From contig NZ_CP107836.1 of assembly GCF_036346615.1 (NCBI RefSeq), positions 1,798,001 to 1,862,000 of the forward strand: 64,000 nucleotides of DNA, written 5' to 3'. Below are positions 38,976 through 51,068 of this stretch, in pieces. This DNA comes from Streptomyces sp. NBC_00523. GTDB taxonomy: Bacteria; Actinomycetota; Actinomycetes; Streptomycetales; Streptomycetaceae. Below the pieces are notes generated by a model, which worked only from the letters and a program-made list of their open reading frames with translations, had not been told where the DNA came from and did not search any database. A program made the position numbers and the translations under genes. The stretch's first letter is position 1. The number at the start of each line of letters is the position of its first letter.

Positions 38976-40223
38976 TCAGCCCGGGAGTTCCGCCCGGCGG
39001 AGCGGGGCGATGAGGAGGCCGGTGACGACACCGGTCGCGCACAGGGCCGCGCTGGCGACGAAGACCGGGCCGGTGCCCCAGAGGGCGACGGCGGCGCCGG
39101 TGACGGGGTAGCTGAGCGGCGCGAGGGCGTGCGTGAAGAGCGTGGAGACCGAGGTGACACGGCCCAGGTAGGCCGGTTCGGTGACGGTCTGCGTGAGCGC
39201 GCCGCACAGCGAGCCGCCGAGCCCGGCGAAGAGTCCGACGAGGACCGCGACGGCCGCGGCGAGCGGCAGGGAGGGCACGTACGCCAGGGCCGCGATGGCG
39301 AGGGCCCCGACCAGGACGGTCAGGCACATGACCAGTCCGGCCCTGGGGACGCGGCCGCGTACGGCGAGGAGGAGGGCGGAGGCGCCCGCGCCTGTGCCGA
39401 AGGCGGCGACGACCCAGCCCATGCCGGAGGCGCCCCAGCCGCGTTCGTCGCTGAGCAGGATGAGGCCGAGGTTGAGGGGGCCGACGAAGCCGAGTTCGCT
39501 GACGGCGACGACGAGCATCAGGGGCCCGAGGACCGGGTGGCGGCGAATGTGGCGGAGCCCGTCGGCCAGTTCGTGCCAGGCGCTGCCGGTGGGGGCGGCG
39601 GCCTCGGACGCGGGCAGCGGGGCCATCCGTACGGCCAGCAGGAGCGGGAGCGACACGGCGAAGAGGATCCCGGCCGCGGCGAAGGCGAGGACCGGGCCGC
39701 CGAGGGCGACGGCGACGCCGCCGAGCGGGGCGCCGACGACATTGGCGGTCCGGGTGGCGAGACCGCGCATGCCCTGGACGCGGGCGAGCTGGGACGCGGC
39801 GGTGATCCGGGGCGGCAGGGCGCCGACGGCGGGCAGGAAGAGGGCGTCGACGGCGCCGAAGACGAGCGCGACGGCGATCAGCATCCACACCGTGGGCGAG
39901 GTGAGCAGCAGGGCTCCGGCGAGGCCGAGGATCACCAGGCAGCGGGCGGTGTCGCTGGCGACGACCACGCGGCGCGGGCCGAGCCGGTCGGCGAGCACTC
40001 CCCCGCCGAGCAGGAGCACCGCCCGGGGTATGGAGCCGGCGGCGAGCACCAGGCCGGTCTGCGTGGCGCTGCCGGTGCGGGCGGCGGCCCAGGCGAGCGC
40101 CATGTAGTAGACGCTGTCGCCGATCATGGACGCGGTGTACGCGCCGAGCCAGCGCAGGATGTTGCCGTCGCGGTGGGCCGGGCGGGCGGGGGCCTCGGCG
40201 GGGGCGGGCAGGGTGGCGGTCAC
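38976..40223 (-). CDS. MFS efflux transporter
   Basis: A 415-residue, 12-helix major facilitator of the drug-efflux type (MFS_3/TetV-like). It shows GSATQTGLVLAAGSIPRAVLLL in helix 2, LADRLGPRRVVVASD at loop 2-3 and repeated GxxxG in the second half. The GTG at 40223 follows GAGAGG. It lies 25 bases downstream of the HTH regulator gene and is almost certainly its main target. The substrate is unknown. Confidence 0.85.
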   Translation of the reverse strand: MTATLPAPAEAPARPAHRDGNILRWLGAYTASMIGDSVYYMALAWAAARTGSATQTGLVLAAGSIPRAVLLLGGGVLADRLGPRRVVVASDTARCLVILGLAGALLLTSPTVWMLIAVALVFGAVDALFLPAVGALPPRITAASQLARVQGMRGLATRTANVVGAPLGGVAVALGGPVLAFAAAGILFAVSLPLLLAVRMAPLPASEAAAPTGSAWHELADGLRHIRRHPVLGPLMLVVAVSELGFVGPLNLGLILLSDERGWGASGMGWVVAAFGTGAGASALLLAVRGRVPRAGLVMCLTVLVGALAIAALAYVPSLPLAAAVAVLVGLFAGLGGSLCGALTQTVTEPAYLGRVTSVSTLFTHALAPLSYPVTGAAVALWGTGPVFVASAALCATGVVTGLLIAPLRRAELPG

Positions 40224-40248
40224 GGTCTCGTCCTCTCGGGGGTCCGGG

Positions 40249-40836
40249 TCAGGTGCGGAACGGGAAGCCGTACACGTGGAGCGCGACGTTCTCGCGGTTC
40301 TCGCCGTCGCCGGCCTCCTCGCGGGCGCGGCCCCGCTGCTCGTAGCGCTTGATGAGGTCGTTCATCTCGGAGGACAGCGCGGCGAGCTCGTCGGCGGTCA
40401 GCCGGGCGAGGTATTCGGAGCTGAAGGAGGCGCGGCGCCACTCGGCGGGCCAGGTGCGGTTCGCGTCGAGGTGGCGGCGGTACATCTCGACGTGCTGGTC
40501 GAAGGACAGCCGGGTAACGGCGGAGTGCGTCGCGGCCTTCTCGGGCGCGTCGCTGAAGTCCTCGTCGTGGAAGGTCAGCCCCTCCGACGCGGGCTGCCAC
40601 CAGCGCTCGCGGCCGTCCCTGCCCTGCCGGTCCGCCTCCTCGATCAGCCCGTGGTCGGCGAGCTTGCGCAGGTGGTAGCTGACGAGCGAGACCGCCTCGT
40701 CCACCTGCTCGGCGAGCTGTGACGCGGTGGCCTGCCGGGCGATGTAGAGGGCCCGGTAGAGCTTCATCCGCAGGGGGTGCCCGAACGCCTTGAGGGTGCC
40801 GAGGTCGGAGACCCGGCGTGATTCTTCGCGTGCCAT
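40249..40836 (-). CDS. ArsR-type winged-helix transcriptional regulator
   Basis: A 195-residue regulator. A winged helix-turn-helix spans about residues 14-85 (TLKAFGHPLRMKLYRALY, ATASQLAEQVDEAVSLVSYHLRKLADHG), followed by an alpha-helical sensing region. The layout resembles ArsR/HTH_20-type repressors of efflux genes. The start at 40836 lacks an RBS, suggesting a leaderless or near-leaderless transcript. A dyad CGCAAT-N4-ATTGCG lies 32-47 bases upstream. It probably represses itself and the MFS gene until a drug-like ligand binds. Confidence 0.82.
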   Translation of the reverse strand: MAREESRRVSDLGTLKAFGHPLRMKLYRALYIARQATASQLAEQVDEAVSLVSYHLRKLADHGLIEEADRQGRDGRERWWQPASEGLTFHDEDFSDAPEKAATHSAVTRLSFDQHVEMYRRHLDANRTWPAEWRRASFSSEYLARLTADELAALSSEMNDLIKRYEQRGRAREEAGDGENRENVALHVYGFPFRT

Positions 40837-40867
40837 GCCGAGGAGCGTAGATAGAAAAGAAAACTTG

Positions 40868-40883
40868 CGCAATATTTATTGCG
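40868..40883. promoter_or_regulatory. Operator-like dyad upstream of the HTH regulator
   Basis: CGCAAT (40868-40873) and ATTGCG (40878-40883) are a perfect six-base inverted repeat with a four-base spacer, in the most AT-rich patch nearby. A TTGCGCAA palindrome overlaps it. It is the expected position for autoregulation of the HTH-MFS pair. Confidence 0.5.
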
Positions 40884-40927
40884 AAAGAAACGCTGCACGT
40901 CTGGTCCGGTCCCGCGCTCCCCGGCCC

Positions 40928-42214
40928 TCAGCCCGTCAGCAGGCGGCGGGCCGCGAGCGCCAGGGAGACCTCCGTGGCGTCCGAGGGCCGGGTCAGGCAG
41001 CGGCCGGTGAGCTGTTCGAAGCGGCGGAGGCGGTTGAGGACGGTGTTGCGGTGGCAGTAGAGGCGGGCGCCCGCCCGGGGCGCCGAGCCGTCCGCGTCGA
41101 ACCACGCGGTGAGCGTGTCGATGAGCACGTCCCGGTCCGCCGCGTCCAGCCGGTCCAGCGGGCCGAGCACCCGGTCGGCGAGGGCCGCGCCGAGCACCGG
41201 GGACGAGACGACCAGGGCGGCGGGCAGGTGCGCGTCGAGCAGGACGGTCCCGCCGTCCGCCGGGCAGGCCCGCAGCGCCGTGTCCGCGAGGCGCCGGGCG
41301 TCCCCGACCGCCGCGAGACCGTCCACCACCGAGCCGATGCCGGCCCGGGCCCCGGGCGGCACGCGCAGACCGGCGGCCAGCGCGGCGAGGGCGTCCGCCG
41401 GGTCCGTGCCGTCGGCCCGGCCCAGCGACAGCACGGCGTACTCCGCCTCGACCCCCGCGTGCCACACGGCGTCCGGACCGGCGGGCAGCTCCAGGGGCGG
41501 GTGCGCCGCGCCGTGGGAGCGGCGGGCGGCGCGGAGCGCGAGCACCGCGTACCGGCCGTCCTCCGGCAGGCCGAGGGCCGCCGCCGTGTCCGGGAGATCG
41601 GCGACCCGGGCGGTACCGTCGAGCAGCGCGGCGGTCATCAGGCGGTGCCGGTTCTCCCGGCGCCAGGCGAGGCGGCGCTCCGCCCCGCGGTAGGCGTCGG
41701 CGACGAGCCCGCAGTGCTCGTCAACGAAGTTCCAGACGTCCGCGGCGACGTGGACCAGCAGCCGGACGTCCTCGGGGTGGCGGCGGGCGGTCTCGTCCAC
41801 CAGGTCCTGCCAGACCATCGCCCCGCCCATCCGGAACGCGTGCAGGACCGCGTCCAGCGGCACCCCCTGCTCGGCCCGGACCTCGCCGATCCGCCGCGAG
41901 GTGCGGTGCGCGGCCTCCCGGAACTCGCGGGGCCGGATGAGCGAACCGACGTTGTGCCGCAGCGACTGGTGCACCTCCTGCCAGATCTCCGCCGGGTCGG
42001 CCTCGATCGCCGCGCGGTAGCCGGGCTCCCGCTCCCGCAGCGCCTCCACCATCCGGTCCGTCAGCTCCGGGAGGGCCGCGACCAGGACCCGGGCGGCCCG
42101 GTGCAGGACGGCGACGGCCTCGCGGTCGGCCAGTGACCGGAAGCGGCGCGGGGGCGGTGCGAGGGGCGGCGGCGCGTGCGGCACCCCGACCCGTGGACGT
42201 ACGACCTGTGGCAT
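40928..42214 (-). CDS. PucR/CdaR-family transcriptional regulator
   Basis: A 428-residue protein. The C-terminal PucR-type helix-turn-helix (CHRNTVLNRLRRFEQLTGR, about residues 375-395) follows a GGDEF-like/CdaR domain (about 170-320). The N-terminal half is a helical sensory domain. The ATG at 42214 has GGAGG upstream. It lies 92 bases upstream of the HTH-MFS pair in the same direction but its stop is separated by their promoter. Ligand and target are unknown. Confidence 0.82.
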   Translation of the reverse strand: MPQVVRPRVGVPHAPPPLAPPPRRFRSLADREAVAVLHRAARVLVAALPELTDRMVEALREREPGYRAAIEADPAEIWQEVHQSLRHNVGSLIRPREFREAAHRTSRRIGEVRAEQGVPLDAVLHAFRMGGAMVWQDLVDETARRHPEDVRLLVHVAADVWNFVDEHCGLVADAYRGAERRLAWRRENRHRLMTAALLDGTARVADLPDTAAALGLPEDGRYAVLALRAARRSHGAAHPPLELPAGPDAVWHAGVEAEYAVLSLGRADGTDPADALAALAAGLRVPPGARAGIGSVVDGLAAVGDARRLADTALRACPADGGTVLLDAHLPAALVVSSPVLGAALADRVLGPLDRLDAADRDVLIDTLTAWFDADGSAPRAGARLYCHRNTVLNRLRRFEQLTGRCLTRPSDATEVSLALAARRLLTG

Positions 42215-42323
42215 GGCGGCCTCCACCGGGATTCGGCCGGCTCGGTGCACGCCGGCTCCGGCACGCCCCGCCCAGGGCAGGGCCGCGGGCGCAGCGAATG
42301 ATCCTGACGCCCGCAGAATGACA

Positions 42324-42339
42324 TACCGCCCAGTCGGTA
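42324..42339. promoter_or_regulatory. TetR-type operator-like dyad upstream of the PucR gene
   Basis: TACCG (42324-42328) and CGGTA (42335-42339) form an inverted repeat with a six-base spacer, the shape of many actinobacterial TetR sites. It lies about 110 bases before the PucR start and after the LuxR stop. No TetR gene is adjacent. Confidence 0.4.
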
Positions 42340-42390
42340 CCTAGAGGTGTGCGGCCTCCTTCTCATCACGGTCCCGCAACTCCGGTGTTC

Positions 42391-45063
42391 TCAGCCCCCG
42401 TTCCCCAGCAGCCCGGCCAGCTCCGTCCGCGAGCGCACGCCCAGTGCGGCGAATACGTTGCGCAGGTGGTGGTCGACGGTCCGGGTGCTCACCGAGAGCC
42501 GCCGCGCGACCTCCCGGTTGGTGGCCCCCTCGGCCACGCACCGGGCGATCCGGGCCTGTTGCGGGGTGAGCCCGGCCAGCGGCGCGGCCGCCCCGGCACA
42601 CCCCCGGGGATCCACCGCAGCACCGGCCGCCCGGAGTTCGCCGCTCGCCCGGGCCGCCCAGGCCGGAGCCCCGCACCGCTCGAACCCGACGAGGGCGTCC
42701 CGCAACGGCTCGCGGGCCTCGCGGGTACGGCGGCGCCTGCGCAGCCAGGACCCGAACAGCAGCCGAGTCCTGGCCTGTTCGAAGTCGCCGCCGGCCCGGT
42801 CGTGATGGGCCAGGGCCTCCCCGTACCGCCCGGCGGCCTCGCTCTCCGGTGCCAGCAGGGCCCGGCAGCGGGCGAGCTGGGCGGGGACCTGGGGGTCCGT
42901 GGTGCGCGTCGCCCACACGGCGAACTCCGCGACCGCCTCGGCCACAGGGTCCGCTCCCCCGCCCCGGACCACCGCCCGCCCGGCCAGCACGGACGCCTCG
43001 ACGTAACAGGGCACGGCGAGCATCCGGGTGGCGAAGTGGCCGCGCCGGACCAGCGGGTCGAGCCGCGCCGCCGCCTCCGCCGGGCGCCCGGCCGCCAGAT
43101 CGACCCGGGCCAGTGCCCAGGTGGCCAGGGTCTCCGCCTGGACGAGCCCGTGCGGCGCGGCGCCCGCGAGCGCGGCTCCGGCGTGCGCCGCGCACTCCCG
43201 CGCCCCGCTCTCCACCGAGGCGGCGAGAGCGAGTACGGCGTGCAGATGGGCGGCGGTGTTGGGCCGCCCGGTACGGCGTGCCGCGCGCAGGCCGTCCAGC
43301 GCGTGGGCCCGGGCCCGGGCGTGCCGGCCGGCGCGCAGCTCCGCGTAGGCCAGGTGTTCCAGAGCCTGCGGCAGCAGGGCGTCGGCACCGCTCGCGGGTA
43401 CGGCGGCGAGGGCGCGGGCCCCGGCCCGGCAGGCGGCGTCGAGGTCGCCGAGCACCAGACCGGCCGCCCCGGCCCGTAACAGCGCCGCCGGGTCGCGGGC
43501 GCCGGAGTCGAGACAGCGGCGCAGCAGCAGGTGCCCCGCGCCGATCCGGCCGCGCAGCACGGCGCACATCCCGTCCCGGTAGGGGACCAGGTCCCGGTCG
43601 GCGCCGTCCGCGGGGATACGGGTCAGCGCGTCCAGGTACCCGAGGGCGTCGCCCGCCGCCCAGGCGGCCTCGGCGGCCCCGAGCAGGGCGTCCCGGGCGC
43701 CTCCGGGATCGTGCGGGGCGAGCATCGCTGCGGCGGTGAGCAGGGCCTCGTGGGCGTCGGGGACGGGCCCGTCGGCGAGGGCGAGCAGGCCGTGTGTGCG
43801 GTGGGCGGGGCCGTGGCCGGGCGCGGCGGCCGCCCGTGCCAGCAGGGCGCGGGCCCGCCCCGGCTCCCCCGCGAGCCGGTACTGCTCGGCCGCCGCCGCG
43901 AACCGGCAGGCCCTGTCCGCCTCGTCCGGGGTCAGCGCGGCCGCGTGGGCCAGGGCGGTCGCGCGGTCGGCGGGCGGGCGGGGCGGGGCGGCGGCCGCCT
44001 CCAGCGCGGCGGCGAGCGGGGCGTCGGGGCCGGGGGACGCGCAGGCCCGCTGGATCAGGGCGGCGTACCCGGGCGCGAGCAGTCCGGCGAGCAGGGCGTG
44101 CACCGCGCGGCGGCGGTCCGGGGGCGCCCGGTGCAGAAGGGCGCGGCGCATCAGGGGCTCGCCGAAGTGGACGCGGTCACCGGCCGGTCGGAGCACGCCG
44201 GTCGTCCGGCCCGGGGTGTGCGGGACGGCGGCCGAGGCGGCGGCGCGGCGTACGAGGGCGAGGTCCGCCCCCGCGCCCTCGGGCTCGTGCGCGTGGGCGG
44301 CGGCCGCGATGAGGAGCAGGGTCCGGGTGGCGGCGGGGAGGTGGCCGACGCGGTCGGCGTGGGCGGCCAGGACCTCCTCGCCGCCGGGCAGCGGGTGGGG
44401 CAGCGGGGTCCGCCCGGCGAGCTGGGCCGGGGTGAGGCGGGCGGTGAGACCGGTGAGCAGCCCGGGGTTCCCGGCCGCCTCCCGGAGCAGCTCGCCCCGC
44501 ACGACCGGATCGGCCCGGTCCGCCCCGGTGAGCCGGTCCAGCAGCGCAGCGGCCGCCTCGTCGTCCAGGGGGCCGGGGCGGAGGGCGGGCAGCCCGGCGA
44601 ACCCGGCCCCGTCCCCGGCGGCGATCAGCACGGCGACCGGGGTGCCGGGACCGGTCCGGCGGGCGGCGAGGGCGAGGGCGGCACGGGAGCCGGGGTCCCA
44701 GAGGTGGGCGTCGTCCACACACACGAGGAGCGGCCGCCCGCCGCCGGTCCGCCGGAGCCGGGCGAGGAGGATGTCGGGCGGTACGGGGCCGGGGGTGCCC
44801 AGCAGGGCGTGCAGCCCGCTGTACGGCACCCACCGTTCGCCGGGGGCGGCGACGACGTGGAGGACGGGCCCGGCGCCCCGGTCCTGGTGCGTCGCGGCGG
44901 CGTGGGCGAGGAGCGCCGTGCGGCCCGAACCGGGCGGGGCGGTGAGGACCAGCGCCCCGCCGTCGCCGTGGTGCAGGCGCGTCAGCAGGGCGTCCAGGGC
45001 GGCGATTTCACCGCTGCGGCCGTACAGCCGGAGCGGACTGTGCACGGTCGTGGGGGGAGTCAC
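42391..45063 (-). CDS. Large LuxR-family (LAL-type) transcriptional regulator
   Basis: An 890-residue regulator of the LAL type. An N-terminal AAA-like ATPase domain carries Walker A APPGSGRTALL (about residues 40-50; Arg in place of the usual Lys) and Walker B LLVCVDDAHLWD (about 122-133). A long alpha-helical TPR-like middle follows. The C-terminal LuxR helix-turn-helix (LTPQQARIARCVAEGATNREVARRL, SVSTRTVDHHLRNVFAALGV) lies at about 825-880. The GTG at 45063 is chosen; an upstream extension lacks an RBS. LAL regulators often control antibiotic clusters, but none is nearby. Confidence 0.88.
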   Translation of the reverse strand: MTPPTTVHSPLRLYGRSGEIAALDALLTRLHHGDGGALVLTAPPGSGRTALLAHAAATHQDRGAGPVLHVVAAPGERWVPYSGLHALLGTPGPVPPDILLARLRRTGGGRPLLVCVDDAHLWDPGSRAALALAARRTGPGTPVAVLIAAGDGAGFAGLPALRPGPLDDEAAAALLDRLTGADRADPVVRGELLREAAGNPGLLTGLTARLTPAQLAGRTPLPHPLPGGEEVLAAHADRVGHLPAATRTLLLIAAAAHAHEPEGAGADLALVRRAAASAAVPHTPGRTTGVLRPAGDRVHFGEPLMRRALLHRAPPDRRRAVHALLAGLLAPGYAALIQRACASPGPDAPLAAALEAAAAPPRPPADRATALAHAAALTPDEADRACRFAAAAEQYRLAGEPGRARALLARAAAAPGHGPAHRTHGLLALADGPVPDAHEALLTAAAMLAPHDPGGARDALLGAAEAAWAAGDALGYLDALTRIPADGADRDLVPYRDGMCAVLRGRIGAGHLLLRRCLDSGARDPAALLRAGAAGLVLGDLDAACRAGARALAAVPASGADALLPQALEHLAYAELRAGRHARARAHALDGLRAARRTGRPNTAAHLHAVLALAASVESGARECAAHAGAALAGAAPHGLVQAETLATWALARVDLAAGRPAEAAARLDPLVRRGHFATRMLAVPCYVEASVLAGRAVVRGGGADPVAEAVAEFAVWATRTTDPQVPAQLARCRALLAPESEAAGRYGEALAHHDRAGGDFEQARTRLLFGSWLRRRRRTREAREPLRDALVGFERCGAPAWAARASGELRAAGAAVDPRGCAGAAAPLAGLTPQQARIARCVAEGATNREVARRLSVSTRTVDHHLRNVFAALGVRSRTELAGLLGNGG

Positions 45064-45115
45064 GCCCGGCACGCTAGGCGCGCGCACCGGGGCCGGAAAG
45101 GGCCGCGTACGACGG

Positions 45116-45144
45116 TGGGGCGCCCTCCCAGGGGAGGACGCCCC
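45116..45144 (-). terminator. Terminator hairpin after hisF
   Basis: TGGGGCG-(C)-CCTCC pairs with GGAGG-A-CGCCCCA around a short loop. It lies 29 bases after the hisF stop and separates the his operon from the LuxR gene. Confidence 0.6.
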
Positions 45145-45172
45145 ATGTCTGTGCACGCGCACAACCGGCCGG

Positions 45173-45928
45173 TCAGCGCACCGGGTGCCCGGCCTCCGCC
45201 AGCGCGCCCTTGACCTCGGAGATGCGCAGGTCCCCGAAGTGGAAGACGGACGCGGCCAGGACCGCGTCGGCCCCGGCGTCGATGGCCGGCGCGAAGTCCG
45301 CGAGCCGTCCGGCGCCGCCGGAGGCGATGACGGGGACGCGGACGTGCTTGCGGACGGCGGCGATCATCTCGGTGTCGTAGCCGTCCTTCGTCCCGTCGGC
45401 GTCCATCGAGTTGAGCAGGATCTCACCGGCGCCGAGCTCCGCCGCCCGGTGGGCCCACTCGACGGCGTCGATGCCGGTGCCCCGGCGGCCGCCGTGCGTG
45501 GTGACCTCGAACGTGCCCTCGGGGGTGCGCCGGGCGTCCACCGAGAGCACCAGGACCTGGCGGCCGAAGCGCTCGGCGATCTCCCGGATCAGCTCCGGCC
45601 GGGCGATGGCCGCCGTGTTGACGCCCACCTTGTCCGCTCCGGCCCGCAGCAGCTTGTCGACGTCGTCCGGGGTGCGGACGCCGCCGCCCACCGTGAGCGG
45701 GATGAAGACCTGCTCGGCGGTGCGGCGCACCACGTCGTAGGTGGTCTCCCGGTCACCGCTGGACGCGGTGATGTCCAGGAAGGTCAGCTCGTCGGCGCCC
45801 TCGGCGTCGTACAGCTTCGCCATCTCGACGGGGTCGCCCGCGTCCCGCAGGTTCTGGAAGTTGACGCCCTTGACGACCCGGCCGTTGTCCACGTCGAGGC
45901 AGGGGATGACACGTACCGCGAGGCTCAT
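45173..45928 (-). CDS. hisF: Imidazole glycerol phosphate synthase, cyclase subunit
   Basis: A 251-residue TIM barrel. The catalytic aspartates are in [17 protein letters not shown] (near 11) and LSVDARR (near 130). It takes ammonia from HisH to make imidazole glycerol phosphate and AICAR. The start overlaps the stop of the RidA-like gene by ATGA, and a terminator hairpin follows. Last gene of the his operon. Confidence 0.97.
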   Translation of the reverse strand: MSLAVRVIPCLDVDNGRVVKGVNFQNLRDAGDPVEMAKLYDAEGADELTFLDITASSGDRETTYDVVRRTAEQVFIPLTVGGGVRTPDDVDKLLRAGADKVGVNTAAIARPELIREIAERFGRQVLVLSVDARRTPEGTFEVTTHGGRRGTGIDAVEWAHRAAELGAGEILLNSMDADGTKDGYDTEMIAAVRKHVRVPVIASGGAGRLADFAPAIDAGADAVLAASVFHFGDLRISEVKGALAEAGHPVR

Positions 45929-46329
45929 CGCGCACCCGCCCGGTAGGCCTCGACCTCGACCTCGACCACCAGGCCCGGGTCCACGAAGCCGGAGACCACG
46001 ACCATGGTGGCGGCGGGGCGCACGGCGTCGAACAGCTCCTTGTGGGCGCGGCCGACCTCGTCGGTGTCCCGGGCGTGCATGACGTACATCCGGGTGCGGA
46101 CGACGTCCTCGCGGCCGAGGCCCAGCTCCTTCAGCGCGTCGAGAGCAACGTTGAAAGCCGTGACCGTCTGCTCGTACGGGCCGCCCCCGGCGATCTCGCC
46201 GCCGACCACCGACGTGCAGCCGGAGACGAGCACCAGGCCGTTCGGCAGTTCGACGGCGCGGGAGTAGCCGAACTTCTCCTCCCAGGGGGCGCCGGAGGAG
46301 ACGCGGCGCACGGATGCGGAATCGGTCAT
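45925..46329 (-). CDS. RidA/YjgF-family protein inside the his operon
   Basis: A 134-residue protein of the RidA (YjgF/YER057c/UK114) fold. It shows [15 protein letters not shown] and the tail motif [27 protein letters not shown]. The strictly conserved catalytic arginine of true RidA deaminases falls where this protein reads MVVVSG, so deaminase activity on enamines or imines is uncertain. It is coupled to priA (ATGA, upstream) and hisF (ATGA, downstream), which suggests a role in clearing or handling reactive intermediates in the his pathway. Confidence 0.8.
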   Translation of the reverse strand: MTDSASVRRVSSGAPWEEKFGYSRAVELPNGLVLVSGCTSVVGGEIAGGGPYEQTVTAFNVALDALKELGLGREDVVRTRMYVMHARDTDEVGRAHKELFDAVRPAATMVVVSGFVDPGLVVEVEVEAYRAGAR

Positions 46330-47051
46330 ACGGAGACCGCCTCCAGCGCCTCTTCGAGGGTGAACGCCTTCGCGTACAGGGCCTTGCCGACGATCGCGCC
46401 CTCGACGCCCGCCGGGACCAGCGAGGCGATGGCGCGCAGGTCGTCCAGCGAGGAGACGCCGCCGGAGGCGACGACGGGCTTGTCGGTGGCGGCGCAGACG
46501 TTCTTCAGGAGCTCCAGGTTGGGGCCCTGGAGCGTGCCGTCCTTGGCGATGTCGGTGACGACGTAGCGGGCGCAGCCCTCGGAGTCGAGGCGGGCCAGCG
46601 TCTCGTAGAGGTCGCCGCCGTCGCGGGTCCAGCCCCGGCCGCGCAGCGTGGTGCCGCGCACGTCGAGGCCGACGGCGATCTTGTCGCCGTGCTCGGCGAT
46701 GACCTTGGCGACCCATTCCGGGGTCTCCAGGGCGGCGGTGCCGAGGTTGACGCGGCGGCAGCCGGTGGCGAGGGCGGCGGCGAGCGAGGCGTCGTCGCGG
46801 ATGCCGCCGGACAGCTCGACCTTGATGTCCATGGCCCCGGCGACCTCGGCGATGAGGTCGCGGTTGTCCCCGGTGCCGAAGGCGGCGTCCAGGTCGACCA
46901 GGTGCAGCCACTCGGCGCCGGCGCGCTGCCAGGCGAGTGCGGCCTCCAGCGGGGAGCCGTAGGAGGTCTCGGAGCCGGACTCGCCGTGCACCAGGCGGAC
47001 CGCCTGGCCGTCGCGGACGTCTACGGCGGGGAGCAGTTCAAGCTTCGGCAT
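46326..47051 (-). CDS. priA: Bifunctional HisA/TrpF isomerase
   Basis: A 241-residue TIM barrel. It has the ProFAR isomerase signature [19 protein letters not shown] with the catalytic aspartate near residue 11, and the second aspartate in [14 protein letters not shown] near 175. In actinomycetes this enzyme (PriA) serves both histidine (HisA) and tryptophan (TrpF) synthesis; no trpF is present in the trp genes of this window, which fits. The start overlaps the hisH stop by one base (TAATG). Confidence 0.95.
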   Translation of the reverse strand: MPKLELLPAVDVRDGQAVRLVHGESGSETSYGSPLEAALAWQRAGAEWLHLVDLDAAFGTGDNRDLIAEVAGAMDIKVELSGGIRDDASLAAALATGCRRVNLGTAALETPEWVAKVIAEHGDKIAVGLDVRGTTLRGRGWTRDGGDLYETLARLDSEGCARYVVTDIAKDGTLQGPNLELLKNVCAATDKPVVASGGVSSLDDLRAIASLVPAGVEGAIVGKALYAKAFTLEEALEAVSV

Positions 47052-47692
47052 TACAGCGTCTCGATCCAGTTGGTCAGCAGCTGGGCGCCGGCATCGCCGG
47101 ACTTCTCGGGGTGGAACTGGGTGGCCCACAGCGCGCCGTTCTCCACGGCCGCCACGAACCGTTCGCCGTGCGTGGCCCAGGTGACCCTGGGGGCACGGAT
47201 CTTCGGGTTGGTGACTTCGAGGTCCCAGTCGTGCGCCGCGTACGAGTGCACGAAGTAGTACCGGGCATCGGCATCGAGCCCGGCGAACAGCTGGGAGCCC
47301 TCGGGGGCTTCGACGGTGTTCCAGCCCATGTGCGGGACGACGTCGGCCTTGAGCGGGCCGACCGTGCCGGGCCACTCGTCCAGGCCCTCGGTCTCCACAC
47401 CGTGCTCGATGCCGCGCTCGAACAGGATCTGCATGCCGACGCAGATGCCCATGACGGGGCGTCCGCCGGCCAGCCTGCGGCCGATGACCCACTCGCCGCG
47501 GGCCTTCTTCAGGCCCTCCATGCACGCCGAGAACGCGCCGACGCCGGGCACGAGCAGCCCGTCCGCGTTCATCGCGGCGTCGAAGTCGCGGGTGATCTCG
47601 ACGTCCGCGCCGACGTGGGCGAGGGCGCGCTCGGCGGAACGGACGTTGCCGAAGCCGTAGTCGAAGACGACGACCTTCTTCTTCGTATCCAC
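47051..47692 (-). CDS. hisH: Imidazole glycerol phosphate synthase, glutaminase subunit
   Basis: A 213-residue class I glutamine amidotransferase. The nucleophile is Cys in GICVGMQ (near residue 83) and the His and Glu of the triad lie in QFHPEKSG near the end. It supplies ammonia to HisF. The GTG at 47692 has AGGAAG upstream; the longer frame to 47755 lacks an RBS. It starts 17 bases after the stop of a small membrane protein gene. Confidence 0.96.
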   Translation of the reverse strand: MDTKKKVVVFDYGFGNVRSAERALAHVGADVEITRDFDAAMNADGLLVPGVGAFSACMEGLKKARGEWVIGRRLAGGRPVMGICVGMQILFERGIEHGVETEGLDEWPGTVGPLKADVVPHMGWNTVEAPEGSQLFAGLDADARYYFVHSYAAHDWDLEVTNPKIRAPRVTWATHGERFVAAVENGALWATQFHPEKSGDAGAQLLTNWIETL

Positions 47693-47709
47693 GTGTCGCT
47701 CGTCGCTTC

Positions 47710-47873
47710 CTAGTCCCAGAGACCTTGAATGCGCAGGACGCCCGCCACCAGGCACATCAGCGATGCGATGGAGAGCAGGACGATGACGCCCTTGGGCATC
47801 CCCTGCTTGGAGAAGGAGTAGACCCCGCCGGCCAGGAACAGGCCGACCAGGATCAGGATGGTGTTGAGGCCGG

Positions 47874-47877
<4 letters not shown>
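47710..47877 (-). CDS. 55-residue two-helix membrane protein in the his operon
   Basis: A 55-residue protein (GTG 47877). Two hydrophobic helices (about residues 4-22 and 27-46) are joined by the loop SKQGMPKG, and the protein ends RIQGLWD. The start overlaps the hisB stop by GTGA, so it is translationally coupled. It is not a known his enzyme. Small membrane proteins at this position recur in Streptomyces his operons, from memory. It may tether or modulate something at the membrane; function unknown. Confidence 0.75.
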
Positions 47878-50979
<3,102 letters not shown>

Positions 50980-51068
50980 ATGCCGGTGCTGTGACGGCTG
51001 ACTATGTGCGTTCATTCCGTCACTCAGAGGGAATAACGGGATCACGCCTCCGAACGAAAGGGGCACCG

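Noticed and set aside
42391..45063. LAL regulator taken as a sign of an antibiotic cluster
   Set aside because: No polyketide, peptide or tailoring genes lie on either side; neighbours are his genes and small regulators.
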